Notes: generated by a model from the sequence alone, not told the origin. Numbered from the stretch's first letter, positions 38,301-48,421 are shown. The stretch: DNA of 64,000 nucleotides from Nocardia australiensis (GCF_020733705.1 NZ_JAJFZM010000001.1:2232001-2296000); one strand, 5' to 3'. Translations and numbers: made by a program.

Positions 38301-39148
38301 TCCGCGAGGATGCCCTCGACAACCCTGTGCGCCAACTCGGTGAACATATCGCGTGATTCGATAACCAGCCGCCGCAGCTGCACCGAATCGACGTCCCCGG
38401 TTTGTATCGCCTGGTCGACCATGCCTTTCAGCACCGCGTTGTTGGCCCGGATCACGCCCAGTTCGGTTTTCGACGAGGGCAATTCCCGTTCGATCACGGA
38501 ATTTGTGGCGAGGTACGAGCCCTGTGCGGTGTCGAATTCGTCGGCCAGTTTCGGATTCTGCATCGCCGACATCGCGGCCATCAGCCACTTGAACCCCTGG
38601 GCCTTGCCGAGGAAGACACCGAGCAGTTGCGTCCTCGCGGTGACAATGCGGCTGATCCCCGTCGGCGCGAGCAGTTTTTCGATGGTGCTGACCGTCTCGT
38701 TGACGATCGTGTTGTTCAATCCCACCGCCTCGAGCGGATCGCCGGCCGCCTTGCCGCCGGCACGAATGATCTCGCTGGTCGCGGTCATCTGACGCAGTGC
38801 GGTGGCGACGGCGGGGTCGATTCCTGATCGCCCGGCGCGCAGCGTGGCCTCGGTGATGGTGGCGGACAATTCGACCAGGTCCTCGTCAGTGGCCGAACCA
38901 TAGACCTGCCCGAAGGACACCGTCGACGCCGCCGACTCGAGTGCGGTGATCGCTGGAATGTCGGAGATGCGGTCGGCCGCGTCATTGAAGTCGGAGTAGT
39001 TTCCGAAGGAGGCTGACAACCGCAGGCCACCGAGCAGCATGGCTGCGGCGAGTGGAAGCGCCACTGCCGCAGTGACTTTCCAGCGCACCCGCCACTGCTC
39101 GAGGTTCCGCCACCGAGTGCGCGCGACACTACCCTGCGCCACCCTCAT
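35327..39148 (-). CDS. cvnA: CvnA-type nitrate/sensing-domain histidine kinase with long low-complexity tail
   Basis: A 1273-aa membrane kinase. TM1 lies at ~25-48, an extracytoplasmic NIT-type sensor domain at ~50-295, TM2 at ~298-320, then a HAMP domain. A helical region follows with QVNDMFVTMARRSQTLVDRQ and [14 protein letters not shown], the family's atypical dimerisation helix, then a HATPase domain ([23 protein letters not shown]). From ~640 onward is a ~500-residue A/T/P/S-rich disordered tail. The final ~110 residues are conserved with the second CvnA ([45 protein letters not shown]). GGAAGG precedes the ATG. Confidence 0.9.
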   Translation of the reverse strand: MRVAQGSVARTRWRNLEQWRVRWKVTAAVALPLAAAMLLGGLRLSASFGNYSDFNDAADRISDIPAITALESAASTVSFGQVYGSATDEDLVELSATITEATLRAGRSGIDPAVATALRQMTATSEIIRAGGKAAGDPLEAVGLNNTIVNETVSTIEKLLAPTGISRIVTARTQLLGVFLGKAQGFKWLMAAMSAMQNPKLADEFDTAQGSYLATNSVIERELPSSKTELGVIRANNAVLKGMVDQAIQTGDVDSVQLRRLVIESRDMFTELAHRVVEGILADVDSEVDAARSAWIQSSIVVLATLVAALGLAVLVARSLLRPLRRLRAGAAKLADRDLPDEVERISRGTHLEQIVVTSVPVHTGEEIGEIAGTVDRLHAQALKLAAQQQLLRDQVNDMFVTMARRSQTLVDRQLSMIDALEFEEKDPERLDQLFRLDHLAARMRRNSANLLVLAGTKARHDRSGPVEVRDILRAALSEVEDYQRVKAGATPDGWVIGAAATDMVHLIAELLENALRASPPDTDVTFAYSRTSEGGLLVEVIDKGIGIGLDELDDINRRLSTSASATLATTRQMGIFVVGRLAERHGITVRLRRTQDRASNPGITASLHIPATLIAVASQDLGTPGDGQPVIPVHRDAIYSATGADPVTPKSLQPKPIRPRAIVAAPTARQALAAGAVANEPRPEPEPGPEPKPPAAEITSYGLPKRVPGANRRGRRKPGGGLDATTTSSTPLKSAASASPSTSPSLTGHGMSADAPTAKIPLNTPGAAAPASPADAPAAATPASPANPEAAATTAPSGTVATPVNPTAEATPANPPNPVDHETSTGPTTSTTSSNPAGAATSAIRAGTAPSANPTTGAASTVDSSATTPVTPASTVDPATSRTAANPTAAGSSATSATTATLASPGTAATSSGSAAALPSGSATTAGAGTSSTAENSATAATAPTTEPATRSAAQPTATPNLTAAQAHQRRATKTASFFRRPRKPSAAAPTDVSTTGEQAAPTPPESNPCPAQPNSPTPPDAPVATNTGTSPASAPSEFTSPPTPPVEPASSAAPPESRPAGPTSPAQPLPSPPHAAHVLSEFGSPTMQPEPRPASPTTPTPATQSALATKLPEFTTRTGESESQPGKSADQPPQTAAGGVQTNTRSTRSASTGDESATTPIFAGMISAWLTDPVTSQEEASVSWNSAADEGWSAARRAADQPVTERTKSGLPQREPGNLLVPGGAETGTEHSNQARPDPESIRAGLNRYDRGVRDGRATRTSKPFAAEDIR

Positions 39149-39317
39149 ACCGCCTTCCGCTCGGATCGGCCCGTTTGAACAGCCGCAATCCGTCTAGCCG
39201 TCATGCTGTGCCCGATACCTGGGCATGGCTGACCACGGGACAGCATCAGCATCGGTACCTTACTGGACTCGACGTTAAAGGTGCTGGCGTTTAGCCGGTA
39301 TCCGGCCCGCGACCCGA

Positions 39318-40187
39318 TCAGAGATGGACAAAGGTGAAGCCCGCCGAACAAAGTGTGGGCAACGCGGCCGTCATGCCCGCGGCGGTCGCGGACTTCGGCC
39401 GGTGCATATGCGCGAGCGAAATCGCGCCGGGCTGCGCGGCGTTCATCGAATTCGCCACCGTGCCCGCCTTCGCGGTGGCGCCGTAATCGGCGTTGATGCT
39501 GAAACCGACGGGGGTCTCGCCGAGATCGTTGACGATCGACACCGCGACATCGTCATAGTGGGCGGTACCCGCACGAAAGAAGCGCGGTGGTTTGCCGAGC
39601 AGCGCGGTCAGCCGCTCATGGTTTGCCCACACCTCGTCGACTGCCTCCTGCGGCGAGCCGGTACCGGCGATCTTATAAGCGGATCGGCCCGTCACCGACA
39701 ACGGCCGGTGCGCCATGCCGTGGTTGGCGAGCTCGAACAGTGGGTTCGCGGCCAGCTCCGCGGCCCGGCTGGGATTCGCGTCGATCCAGCGCTTGTTCAG
39801 AAACAGTGTGGCCGGAAACTGCTGGGAGATAAGTAGATTCAACAGCGTCTCATCGATATCATTGTTGTTCGGTCCGCCGCACGCATCGAAGGTCAACGCC
39901 ATCTGCTTGCCGGTCGCCGTGAAACTACTGATGATGCCGGGCATCTGCATGCCCCACGTCTGCGGCGCGACACCCGAATGCCGGGCCGCCACCGCGGCTG
40001 GGATGACGGCGGGCGGCGCCTGTCGCACCGCGGACACCGGTGCGGCCGTCGCGCCGACCGTCGTGGTCGTATTCGATTGCGCGATCGGCGACTTGCCGTT
40101 CTCGGTCGTACATCCGGTGCTCAGACCCGCGACGGCGGCGGCGCCGATCCCGAACATCCGCCGCCGTGACATCCCTCTACCTGACAT
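39318..40187 (-). CDS. Tat-lipoprotein polysaccharide deacetylase
   Basis: About 289 aa from MSGRGMSRRRMFG. The N-terminus combines a twin-arginine motif with a lipobox (LSTGC, C26), so the enzyme is probably exported folded and lipid-anchored. The NodB-type domain has motif 1 MALTFDACGG, motif 2 ANHGMAHRPLS with the metal-binding histidines, and motif 3 FFRAGTAHYDD. In motif 1 the usual second aspartate is replaced by the DACG form of a subfamily. Likely role: deacetylation of N-acetyl sugars in cell wall or glycan, metal-dependent; substrate unknown. Confidence 0.85.
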   Translation of the reverse strand: MSGRGMSRRRMFGIGAAAVAGLSTGCTTENGKSPIAQSNTTTTVGATAAPVSAVRQAPPAVIPAAVAARHSGVAPQTWGMQMPGIISSFTATGKQMALTFDACGGPNNNDIDETLLNLLISQQFPATLFLNKRWIDANPSRAAELAANPLFELANHGMAHRPLSVTGRSAYKIAGTGSPQEAVDEVWANHERLTALLGKPPRFFRAGTAHYDDVAVSIVNDLGETPVGFSINADYGATAKAGTVANSMNAAQPGAISLAHMHRPKSATAAGMTAALPTLCSAGFTFVHL

Positions 40188-40274
40188 CACATACCCCGCT
40201 CTCTGCGCAGCTGTGCCTATCTTGCTCGGGCCCGAGACGATCCGTGTGCGTTGGCTCCTGGGACTAGACGAGAG

Positions 40275-40345
40275 GGTTGCGAACAAAGAATGCTAGCTCT
40301 CGCTTCGGTCGAAACCTGTAGTCGCGATGCGTGGCCGCGTGTTGT
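40275..40345 (+). repeat. Degenerate fragment of the hairpin-repeat flank
   Basis: The run from gcgaac, through ctctcgcttcggtcgaaacctg, to gcgatgcgtgg resembles the flank that follows each hairpin in the main arrays (there: gcgaactttagtgctcgg and ctcgcttcgctcggaacctg). No hairpin remains. It sits between the deacetylase and citA, at the citA 3' end. Confidence 0.5.
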
Positions 40346-40347
40346 GG

Positions 40348-41496
40348 TCAGGAGTGGGTGATGCTGTTCCAGCCCGCGACCTCTTCGGGACGGCGTGGAG
40401 CCGGGCCGGTGTAGATCGCGGCGGGGCGAACGAGCTTGCCCAGTTGCTTCTGCTCGAGGATGTGAGCACACCAGCCTGCGGTACGGCCACAGGTGAACAT
40501 GGCGGGCATCATGTGCGCGGGCACCTCGGCGAAGTCCAGGATGACGGCGGCCCAGAATTCGACATTGGTCTCGATGGCACGGTCCGGGCGGCGTTCACGC
40601 AGTTCGGCGAGGGCGGCCTGCTCGAGTGCGGCGGCGACCTCGTAGCGCGGGGCGTCGAGGCGCTTGGCGGTGGCGCGCAGTACGCGGGCACGGGGGTCTT
40701 CGGCCCGGTACACCCGGTGCCCGAAGCCCATCAGTTTTTCCTTGCGGTCGAGGATGCCCTTGACCAAAGCGCGCGCGTTACCGGTCTTTTCGACCTGCTC
40801 GATCATCGGCAGCACGCGCGCGGGCGCACCGCCGTGCAGCGGGCCGGACATGGCGCCGATCGCGCCGGATAGCGCGGCAGCGACATCCGCGCCGGTGGAG
40901 GCGATGACACGCGCGGTGAAGGTGGACGCGTTCATGCCGTGCTCGGCGGCCGACACCCAGTAGGCGTCGATGGCCTCGGTGTGCCGCGGGTCCGGGTCGC
41001 CCTTCCAGCGGGTCATGAATCGCTCGGTGACCGTAGTGCACTCGTCGATCTTGCGCTGCGGTACGGCGGGCTGATAGATGCCGCGCGCGGACTGCGCGAC
41101 GTAGGACAGCGCCATGACCGAGGCGCGAGCCAGGTTGTCGCGGGCGGTTTCGTCGTCGATATCGAGCAGCGGCTCATAACCCCAGATCGGGGCGAGCATG
41201 GCCAGGCCGGCCTGCACGTCGACCCGCACGTCGCCGGTGTGCACCGGCAGCGGGAACGGCTCGGCGGGCGGCAGGCCGTGACCGAACTGGCCATCGACCA
41301 GCAGCGCCCACACGTCCCCGAAGGTCACCCGGCCGAGGACGAGGTCTTCGATGTCGACTCCGCGGTAGCGCAGCGCGCCACCGTCCTTGTCCGGCTCGGC
41401 GATATCGGTGGTGAATGCCACCACGCCCTCGAGGCCGCTGACGAAATCGCTGGGTACGGTGGCCTGACCACCTGGAACCGCGGGGCTGGTAGTCAT
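40348..41496 (-). CDS. citA: Citrate synthase 2, CitA-type
   Basis: A 382-aa small citrate synthase. It contains FTTDIAEPDKDGGALRYRGVDIEDL near the N-terminus, GPLHGGAPARVL with a catalytic histidine and MGFGHRVYRAEDPRAR with the second histidine. The C-terminal CGRTAGWCAHILEQ segment is typical. The start is ATG 41496, preceded by AAGGAGAG; a longer frame lacks one. It resembles M. tuberculosis Rv0889c. It catalyses condensation of acetyl- or propionyl-CoA with oxaloacetate; members of this group often prefer different acyl-CoAs than GltA. It is divergent from pdxH. Confidence 0.92.
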   Translation of the reverse strand: MTTSPAVPGGQATVPSDFVSGLEGVVAFTTDIAEPDKDGGALRYRGVDIEDLVLGRVTFGDVWALLVDGQFGHGLPPAEPFPLPVHTGDVRVDVQAGLAMLAPIWGYEPLLDIDDETARDNLARASVMALSYVAQSARGIYQPAVPQRKIDECTTVTERFMTRWKGDPDPRHTEAIDAYWVSAAEHGMNASTFTARVIASTGADVAAALSGAIGAMSGPLHGGAPARVLPMIEQVEKTGNARALVKGILDRKEKLMGFGHRVYRAEDPRARVLRATAKRLDAPRYEVAAALEQAALAELRERRPDRAIETNVEFWAAVILDFAEVPAHMMPAMFTCGRTAGWCAHILEQKQLGKLVRPAAIYTGPAPRRPEEVAGWNSITHS

Positions 41497-41614
41497 GTTG
41501 TGACTCTCCTTGCACATCGGGTCGCATGTTTGTGGGCACAAGGATGCGATTGGCCCAGCACATGCCGATCACAAAAACACTAGCTCGTTGCTACCGCGGA
41601 GTAACGTCTGGCCC

Positions 41615-42397
41615 ATGCGTGACCTGGACAATTCATCTGACGGCCAGGAAACGGCCGAAAACCTGGTAGGCGCGGATCCGTCCGTCCTTCGAACGGCCGC
41701 GGATCCTGCGGCGTTGCGGGCTGGGACCGATCTCGCCGCGATGCGGGCGGAGTACGGCGGCACCCCGTACGGCAGTAGCGAAGACGCCGATCTGGACGAA
41801 AATTGGTTGGCGGGCGGTTGGGAGCCGTTGCTGCGGCACTGGATCGAGCAGGCCACCGCGGTCGGCATCGCCGAACCCAATGCGATGGTGCTCGCCACCG
41901 TCGCGCTCACCGATGCCGGACCGCGCCCGGTGGCCAGAACGGTGTTGTGTAAGGGTCTTTCGCCCGAGGGCGTGACCTTCTACACCAACTACGACTCGGC
42001 CAAGGGCAGCCAGCTGACCGCGGATCCGTTCGCGGCGGCCACCTTCGTCTGGCCCGCGTTGGGTAGGCAGGTGCATGTTCGCGGCGCGGTCGAACACGTG
42101 CCCGCCGACACGACAGCTGTCTATTGGCGCTCGCGACCGCGTGACTCCCAGCTGGGTGCGTGGGCCTCGCGGCAATCTCGCCCGATCGGCTCACGCGCTG
42201 AACTCGATCGCGTTCTGGCGGAGACCACCGCGCGATTCGCGGAGGTCGACGAGATCCCGGTGCCACCGCATTGGGGCGGGTATCTGCTGCGGCCTGACGA
42301 GGTGGAGTTCTGGCAGGGCAGGCGCAGCAGGCTGCACAACCGGATCCGCGTACTGATCGATGGCGCCGAACCGCGGGTGCAACGCCTGCAACCGTGA
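41615..42397 (+). CDS. pdxH: Pyridoxamine 5'-phosphate oxidase
   Basis: A 260-aa FMN enzyme converting pyridoxine or pyridoxamine 5'-phosphate to pyridoxal 5'-phosphate. Key segments are [68 protein letters not shown] and the C-terminal [24 protein letters not shown]. An acidic extra N-terminus of about 35 residues precedes the fold. The ATG at 41615 has TAACGT ending 7 nt upstream, a leaderless pattern; the longer frame begins antisense to the citA leader. It supplies cofactor for PLP enzymes such as dapC and serC, though no operon links them. Confidence 0.93.
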   Translation: MRDLDNSSDGQETAENLVGADPSVLRTAADPAALRAGTDLAAMRAEYGGTPYGSSEDADLDENWLAGGWEPLLRHWIEQATAVGIAEPNAMVLATVALTDAGPRPVARTVLCKGLSPEGVTFYTNYDSAKGSQLTADPFAAATFVWPALGRQVHVRGAVEHVPADTTAVYWRSRPRDSQLGAWASRQSRPIGSRAELDRVLAETTARFAEVDEIPVPPHWGGYLLRPDEVEFWQGRRSRLHNRIRVLIDGAEPRVQRLQP

Positions 42398-42451
42398 GCA
42401 GTGACGAATATCGCGTCGAGCCATCGGGTTCGGCTCGTTACGCTCTCGCCG

Positions 42452-43738
42452 GTGAAACTGCTCGCCGACATCACCCCGCTGCGATATCCGGACTACCGGC
42501 GACTGTGGTCTTCCAATGTTGTCACCGTCATCGGATCGCAGCTGTCGGTGGTGGCGGTGCCGCAGCAGATCTACCAGATCACTGGAAGCTCCGGGTACGT
42601 CGGTTTGGCCGGCCTGTTCGGGCTGGTGCCGCTGATCGTTTTCGGGTTGTGGGGCGGTGCGCTCGCCGACGTGATGGACCGGCGCAAACTGCTGCTCATC
42701 ACAAGTGCGGGGACCGGAGTAACCGCGCTCGCTTTCTGGGGGCAGGCCGCGGGCGGGCTGGGCAATGTCTGGGTTGTGCTCGGCCTGTTCGCGTTGCAGC
42801 AGGCGTTCTTCGCGGTCAACCAGCCGACCCGCAGCGCGGCCATTCCCCGGCTCTTGCCCGCCGAACAACTCGCGGCGGCCAATTCACTGAGCATGACCGT
42901 CCAGCAGGCAGGTGCCATCGCCGGACCGGTGCTGGCCGGTGCGTTGATTCCGGTGCTCGGGCTGTCCACGCTGTATCTCATCGACGCCGTCGCGTTGCTG
43001 GCCACGGTATGGGCGGTGTGGCGGCTGCCCGCGCTACCGCCGACCGGCACGGCGCGTAAGGCCGGATTCCGTACTGTCCTGGACGGTTTCGCCTATCTCG
43101 CGACCCAGCGCATCCTGCTCGCCTCATTCGCGGTGGATGTAATCGCCATGGTGTTCGGCATGCCACGCGCCTTGTTCCCGCAGATTGCCCAGGAAACCTT
43201 CGGTGATCCGGCGACCGGCGGCGTCGCGCTCGGCCTGCTGTTCGCGTCCATGTCGGCGGGTGCGGTGCTCGGCGGTGTTTTCTCCGGCTGGATACCGCGC
43301 ATCCGCCGCCAGGGCATGGCCGTTGTCGTGTGCATCGTGCTCTGGGGTCTGGCGATGGTCGGGTTCGGTCTCGCCGTCGGGTTCGCCGACCTCGGTCTCG
43401 GGTTCGGGCTGTGGATTGCGTTGGGCTGCTCCGCATTCGGCGGTGCCGTCGACATGATCTCGGCCGCGCTCCGCGTGACGATGCTGCAGACGGTAGCCAC
43501 CGATGAGATGCGAGGCCGGTTGCAGGGCGTATTTATCGTCATCGTCGCCGGTGGGCCGCGTATCGGTGATGTTGCCCACGGTTTTGCCGCGGCGAGCTTG
43601 GGTACCGCGGTCGCCGCGGCGGGCGGTGGTGTGCTGGTCGTTATCGGTGTGGTGATCGCGGCGCTGGTCTTCCCCGCGTTCGTCCGTTACCGGGTGAGCA
43701 GGACACATTCGGAACCGGTGGCCGCGACGCGCGAGTGA
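42452..43738 (+). CDS. MFS exporter, EntS-like
   Basis: A 428-aa transporter with about twelve membrane helices. The N-terminus KLLADITPLRYPDYRRLWSSNVVTVIGSQ is the characteristic start of the EntS-like MFS_3 group. GGALADVMDRRKLLL is motif A, and ADVMDRR lies in the helix 2-3 loop. Relatives export siderophores or other small metabolites; the substrate here is unknown. GTG 42452 is chosen because TACGCT ends 7 nt upstream (leaderless pattern); GTG 42401 is an in-frame alternative 17 codons earlier. It is co-directional with pdxH. Confidence 0.85.
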   Translation: MKLLADITPLRYPDYRRLWSSNVVTVIGSQLSVVAVPQQIYQITGSSGYVGLAGLFGLVPLIVFGLWGGALADVMDRRKLLLITSAGTGVTALAFWGQAAGGLGNVWVVLGLFALQQAFFAVNQPTRSAAIPRLLPAEQLAAANSLSMTVQQAGAIAGPVLAGALIPVLGLSTLYLIDAVALLATVWAVWRLPALPPTGTARKAGFRTVLDGFAYLATQRILLASFAVDVIAMVFGMPRALFPQIAQETFGDPATGGVALGLLFASMSAGAVLGGVFSGWIPRIRRQGMAVVVCIVLWGLAMVGFGLAVGFADLGLGFGLWIALGCSAFGGAVDMISAALRVTMLQTVATDEMRGRLQGVFIVIVAGGPRIGDVAHGFAAASLGTAVAAAGGGVLVVIGVVIAALVFPAFVRYRVSRTHSEPVAATRE

Positions 43739-43911
43739 GGGAATAGGGCGAAGTGGGGCGAAACCTCACCCGTGGAAGACACGTTTGTGAGTACGTCCGG
43801 TCGGCACCCTCGTTCCCAGGCCGTGCGAGCAGCGACTAGCGTCTAGTTGAGCGCATCGCCGTGCCGACCGCACCCCGATGCCGACGGTCCTAGCCTGAGA
43901 GGGATCCTTCC

Positions 43912-45216
<1,305 letters not shown>

Positions 45217-45257
45217 TTCCGTCCGCTCTATCATTACCTATCGAAGGGGATAGCCGA

Positions 45258-45617
45258 ATGACCAAGCCGGAGATCGAGTTCCAGGCGGGCCCCGCGCCCA
45301 CCGAGCTGGTGATCAAGGACATCATCGAGGGCGAGGGCGCCGAAGCGGTGCCCGGCGGCAATGTCGAGGTGCACTACGTCGGCGTCGAATTCGAATCCGG
45401 TGAAGAGTTCGACTCCTCTTGGAGCCGTGGCGAATCCCTCACCTTCCCGCTGCGCGGCCTGATCCAGGGCTGGCAGGACGGTATCCCCGGTATGAAGGTC
45501 GGCGGTCGCCGCCAGCTCACCATCCCACCGGAGCTGGCCTACGGCCCGGAAGGTGCCGGTTACAAGCTCTCCGGCAAGACTCTGGTCTTCGTCATCGACC
45601 TGCTGAACGCGGGCTGA
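45258..45617 (+). CDS. FKBP-type peptidyl-prolyl isomerase
   Basis: A 119-aa single-domain FKBP. It contains VEVHYVGVEFESGEEFDSSW, GLIQGWQDGIPGMKVGGRRQLTIPP and AYGPEGAGYKLSGKTLVFVIDLL, all diagnostic. The aspartate, tryptophan and phenylalanine residues lining the pocket are present. It has no signal peptide, so it acts in the cytoplasm, catalysing cis-trans isomerisation of prolyl bonds. It lies 41 nt after gltA with an AGGGGAT-type site before its ATG, probably in the same transcript, and ends at a strong hairpin. Confidence 0.94.
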   Translation: MTKPEIEFQAGPAPTELVIKDIIEGEGAEAVPGGNVEVHYVGVEFESGEEFDSSWSRGESLTFPLRGLIQGWQDGIPGMKVGGRRQLTIPPELAYGPEGAGYKLSGKTLVFVIDLLNAG

Positions 45618-45636
45618 TACGCGAAAACCCGTGCTG

Positions 45637-45670
45637 CGGCCCGTGTTCCACCTCGGTGGAACACGGGCCG
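45637..45670. terminator. 16-bp perfect hairpin after the FKBP gene
   Basis: The arms cggcccgtgttccacc (45637-45652) and ggtggaacacgggccg (45655-45670) are perfect inverted complements around a minimal loop. The hairpin begins 20 nt after the FKBP stop and separates it from the converging lipoprotein gene, so it may terminate transcription from both sides. Confidence 0.82.
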
Positions 45671-45746
45671 TACTGCGTGGTACGCGGCTGAATTCGCGTG
45701 ACGCGCCGCCCTCGGTGAGGTGGGCAAGGTACTCCACCTCATTGGA

Positions 45747-46916
45747 TCATTCCCGGACGATCTCGACCGGGTCGGTCAGGGCAAGGGCCAGTGCGGCCTG
45801 TTGGGCCCCGCTGCGCTGGGGGAGCGCGGCCATGGCCTTGTCGGTTTGGGTGCCGAGGTTGGTGACGATCTGCTGCAGGCTGGTGACACCCGCGTTCATT
45901 TGGGTTATGGCACTGACCAATTGGGCACCGCCCTCGTCAGCGAGTTTCGGCAGGCCCTCGGCGAGTTTCGCGCCCTCGTTCAATTGTGCGCTGGCGCTTT
46001 TCAATCGGTCGACCACGGTACGCAACAGCGTGCCAAGGTCGGTATCGGGATCGACCGCGCTGCCGGTCAGCTCGCTGAGACCGGTGAGCTGGGCCCCGGC
46101 CTGGCCCGAAACACCGCGCAGGGCTTCGAGTTTCCCGATGATATCGACTACCTGCGGGTCGCCGGCGAAGGGCAGCGCGCGTAGTAGCGGAAGGATCTGG
46201 TCCAGGCCGCCGTTCACCGAGTTGGCGGTCTGCTCGACCTGGGCGATGGTTATTCCGGCCGAATCCAGGGCGGAGGCGAGCTGATCCGCCTGGGCGGCGG
46301 CGCCGTCGACCGTCGAGTTCAGTAGGGCGATCGCCGAAGTCAGTTGCGCGGACCCCGCTTTGGCGTAGTCGAGGAATCCGAGTAGCTCGTCGGCGCCCGA
46401 ACCGAACTGCTCAGCACCGGAGGCTGCCGCGTTCACTCCGGCATTGAGTAACTGGGTGGTCAATCGCACGGTCGAAAGCTGGGTGCGCGCCTGCGCGACA
46501 GCCGAGAGCGCGGCATCGACACCGGTGGCGCCGATGCGGTGGGTTACCTCGTTCACGGCCGCGTTCACCAACTCGGTATCGGCGTCCCTGTGGGTGGCGA
46601 CGGTGACTTTGGCCCGCTGCGGCTGATCGCCGGCCAGCGTGCCGATGGCGGCGGTGAGATCGCTGGGCAGGGTGATCACCGCGGCATACTCATCGAGGTC
46701 TGCCGCACCGGGCTCAGCCGTCGTCCACTCGTAGCCGCCCTCGTGTTCCAACGCCTGTACGACACGTGCGCCGGTCGGGCCGGTGTCGGTGTTGACCAGG
46801 GCGATACCGGTCGGCGCGCTCGTGGTTCGTGCGCAGGCCGTCAGGCTGCCGCCGAGCGCTCCCGCGGCGACGATCCCGACAACGAGAAGTGCCCAGCGGG
46901 CGCGTTTTCCGATCAC
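45747..46916 (-). CDS. YhgE/Pip-like extracytoplasmic domain lipoprotein, lacking the membrane domain
   Basis: A 389-aa protein. A signal peptide with lipobox LTAC (C28) leads into text typical of the YhgE/Pip extracellular region. GIALVNTDTG, then a VQALEHEGGYEW-type strand and AAVITLPSDLTAAIGTL, are followed by ~200 residues of helical, heptad-like repeats (NSVNGGLDQ, SASAQLNEGAKLAEGLPKL). Full YhgE/Pip proteins then continue from a similar DPVE segment into six membrane helices. Here the chain stops at DPVEIVRE, so the permease-like part is missing. It may be a stand-alone derivative or a truncated gene. It lies downstream of prrB on the same strand, 71 nt apart. Confidence 0.72.
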   Translation of the reverse strand: MIGKRARWALLVVGIVAAGALGGSLTACARTTSAPTGIALVNTDTGPTGARVVQALEHEGGYEWTTAEPGAADLDEYAAVITLPSDLTAAIGTLAGDQPQRAKVTVATHRDADTELVNAAVNEVTHRIGATGVDAALSAVAQARTQLSTVRLTTQLLNAGVNAAASGAEQFGSGADELLGFLDYAKAGSAQLTSAIALLNSTVDGAAAQADQLASALDSAGITIAQVEQTANSVNGGLDQILPLLRALPFAGDPQVVDIIGKLEALRGVSGQAGAQLTGLSELTGSAVDPDTDLGTLLRTVVDRLKSASAQLNEGAKLAEGLPKLADEGGAQLVSAITQMNAGVTSLQQIVTNLGTQTDKAMAALPQRSGAQQAALALALTDPVEIVRE

Positions 46917-46987
46917 ATCACCGAAGCTTATGAGGCCGAAATGGTGCGACGAGTAGCGTTTCTATGAGAGTTCGGTAAGGGACGCGG

Positions 46988-48421
46988 TCATAGTGCGGTG
47001 CGGTCGGGCAGGCGCAGCACCAGGCGAACGCCACCGAGCGTGCCGTCATCGAAATAGGCGCGCCCGCCATGTAATTGGGCTTGTTGGGCAACCAATGCCA
47101 AGCCGAGCCCCGAGCCGCCCTTGCTGGCCTGGCTGCCACGGAAGAAACGGTCGAAGACCGCGGCGCGTTCGTCGAGCGGAATGCCGTGACCGTTGTCGTC
47201 GATAGAGATCACGATGTGCCCGTCGGTCGCCCGGTGCGCGGACACCAGGGCGTCGGTGGCGCCGCCATGTGTGACGGAGTTCTTCAACGCGTTGTCGACG
47301 GCGAGACGAAGGCCGGCGGGTAGGCCGCGGGTCACCAGTTCGGCGTCGGTGTCGATGCGCACGGTCAGTCCGGGGAAGTGCCGCATGGCGTCGTGGGCGG
47401 CCTGATCGCACAGATCACCGACATCGGTGGCGACGTGATCGCGTTCGTTGGTGAGATCACCGGTGGCCAGGCGCTCCAGCGCGGCAAGGGTGGTTTCCAC
47501 CCGGCCCTGGCTGCGGGCCAGGTCGGCGAGGATTTCGGAGCGTTGCGCCTCGACCAGATCGAGGGTCCGCAACACCTCGAGATCGGTACGCATCGCGGTA
47601 AGCGGGGTACGCAATTCATGGGCGGAGACGGCGGCGAAGTCGCGTGCGGTCTCCAACGCCGCCGCGGTCTCACCCTGCGCCTGATCCACCCGATCCAGCA
47701 TGGTATTCACCGCGTCGGCGAGCCTCTCGGCCTCCAAGACGCCCGATCCGTCCACCGGTGCGGGATTGTCCGGCGCGGGACGCCCGCTGCGCGCCGCGAC
47801 CTGGTGGGTGAGGTCGGTGATCGGGCGCACCGCGCGTCCGGCGAGCAACCAGCCCAGAGCCGCCGCGGCGGCGATGGCGAGCAGGGCCCCCGCCAATACC
47901 CAGCGTTGTTGCTCAGCGGTCGCTCGGGCCGCCTCCGCGGCGGGAATGCCGAGTGAAACGGTGCGGCCGGGCGGCTGGTTCTCGGTTGTGGTGAGTATCC
48001 GATAGCGGGTACCCGCTACGGTCATCGTGCGAGAACCTGTTGGTAGATCGGGCAATTGGGTCGGGCCACTGGCTGCGACCTTGCCGTCATCGCGGACGGT
48101 GACCGCCAAATTGTTGTTCAACCCCGACAGTGTGACGAACCCGGCGGCGAGCTCCGGCTGTAGCAGCACGATCCGCGAAACAATGGTGAGCTGCTGATCG
48201 ATCTGTGTCACGTTGTTGCGCTCGATCGCGCGCACGGCGATCGCGCTCAAGATGGTCACAATGATGATCGCGCCGGCCGCCGCCGCGGCGGCCACTCTGG
48301 TGCGCAGTGAAAATGACCGGCGCCGACGGACTTTCGGCCGCACGTCGGTACCGGCGTCGGCGCCGAGCGCGGAGACCGGGCCCGGCGCTTTCGGAACCGC
48401 TGAACTCGAATTCACCCGCAC
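46988..48421 (-). CDS. prrB: Sensor histidine kinase, PrrB-type
   Basis: A 477-aa membrane kinase. TM1 lies at ~42-64, a short extracytoplasmic loop domain at ~65-172, TM2 at ~174-194, then a HAMP domain. The dimerisation domain holds SAHELRTPLTAM with phospho-acceptor H268. The ATPase domain holds the N box NALKNSVTHGG, G1 DDNGHGIP and G2 GGSGLGLALV. Sequence and adjacency to prrA match M. tuberculosis PrrB (Rv0902c). It has an extra ~40-residue hydrophilic N-terminus. It probably senses an envelope or nitrogen-related cue and phosphorylates PrrA. The prrA stop is 7 nt upstream. Confidence 0.92.
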   Translation of the reverse strand: MRVNSSSAVPKAPGPVSALGADAGTDVRPKVRRRRSFSLRTRVAAAAAAGAIIIVTILSAIAVRAIERNNVTQIDQQLTIVSRIVLLQPELAAGFVTLSGLNNNLAVTVRDDGKVAASGPTQLPDLPTGSRTMTVAGTRYRILTTTENQPPGRTVSLGIPAAEAARATAEQQRWVLAGALLAIAAAAALGWLLAGRAVRPITDLTHQVAARSGRPAPDNPAPVDGSGVLEAERLADAVNTMLDRVDQAQGETAAALETARDFAAVSAHELRTPLTAMRTDLEVLRTLDLVEAQRSEILADLARSQGRVETTLAALERLATGDLTNERDHVATDVGDLCDQAAHDAMRHFPGLTVRIDTDAELVTRGLPAGLRLAVDNALKNSVTHGGATDALVSAHRATDGHIVISIDDNGHGIPLDERAAVFDRFFRGSQASKGGSGLGLALVAQQAQLHGGRAYFDDGTLGGVRLVLRLPDRTAL

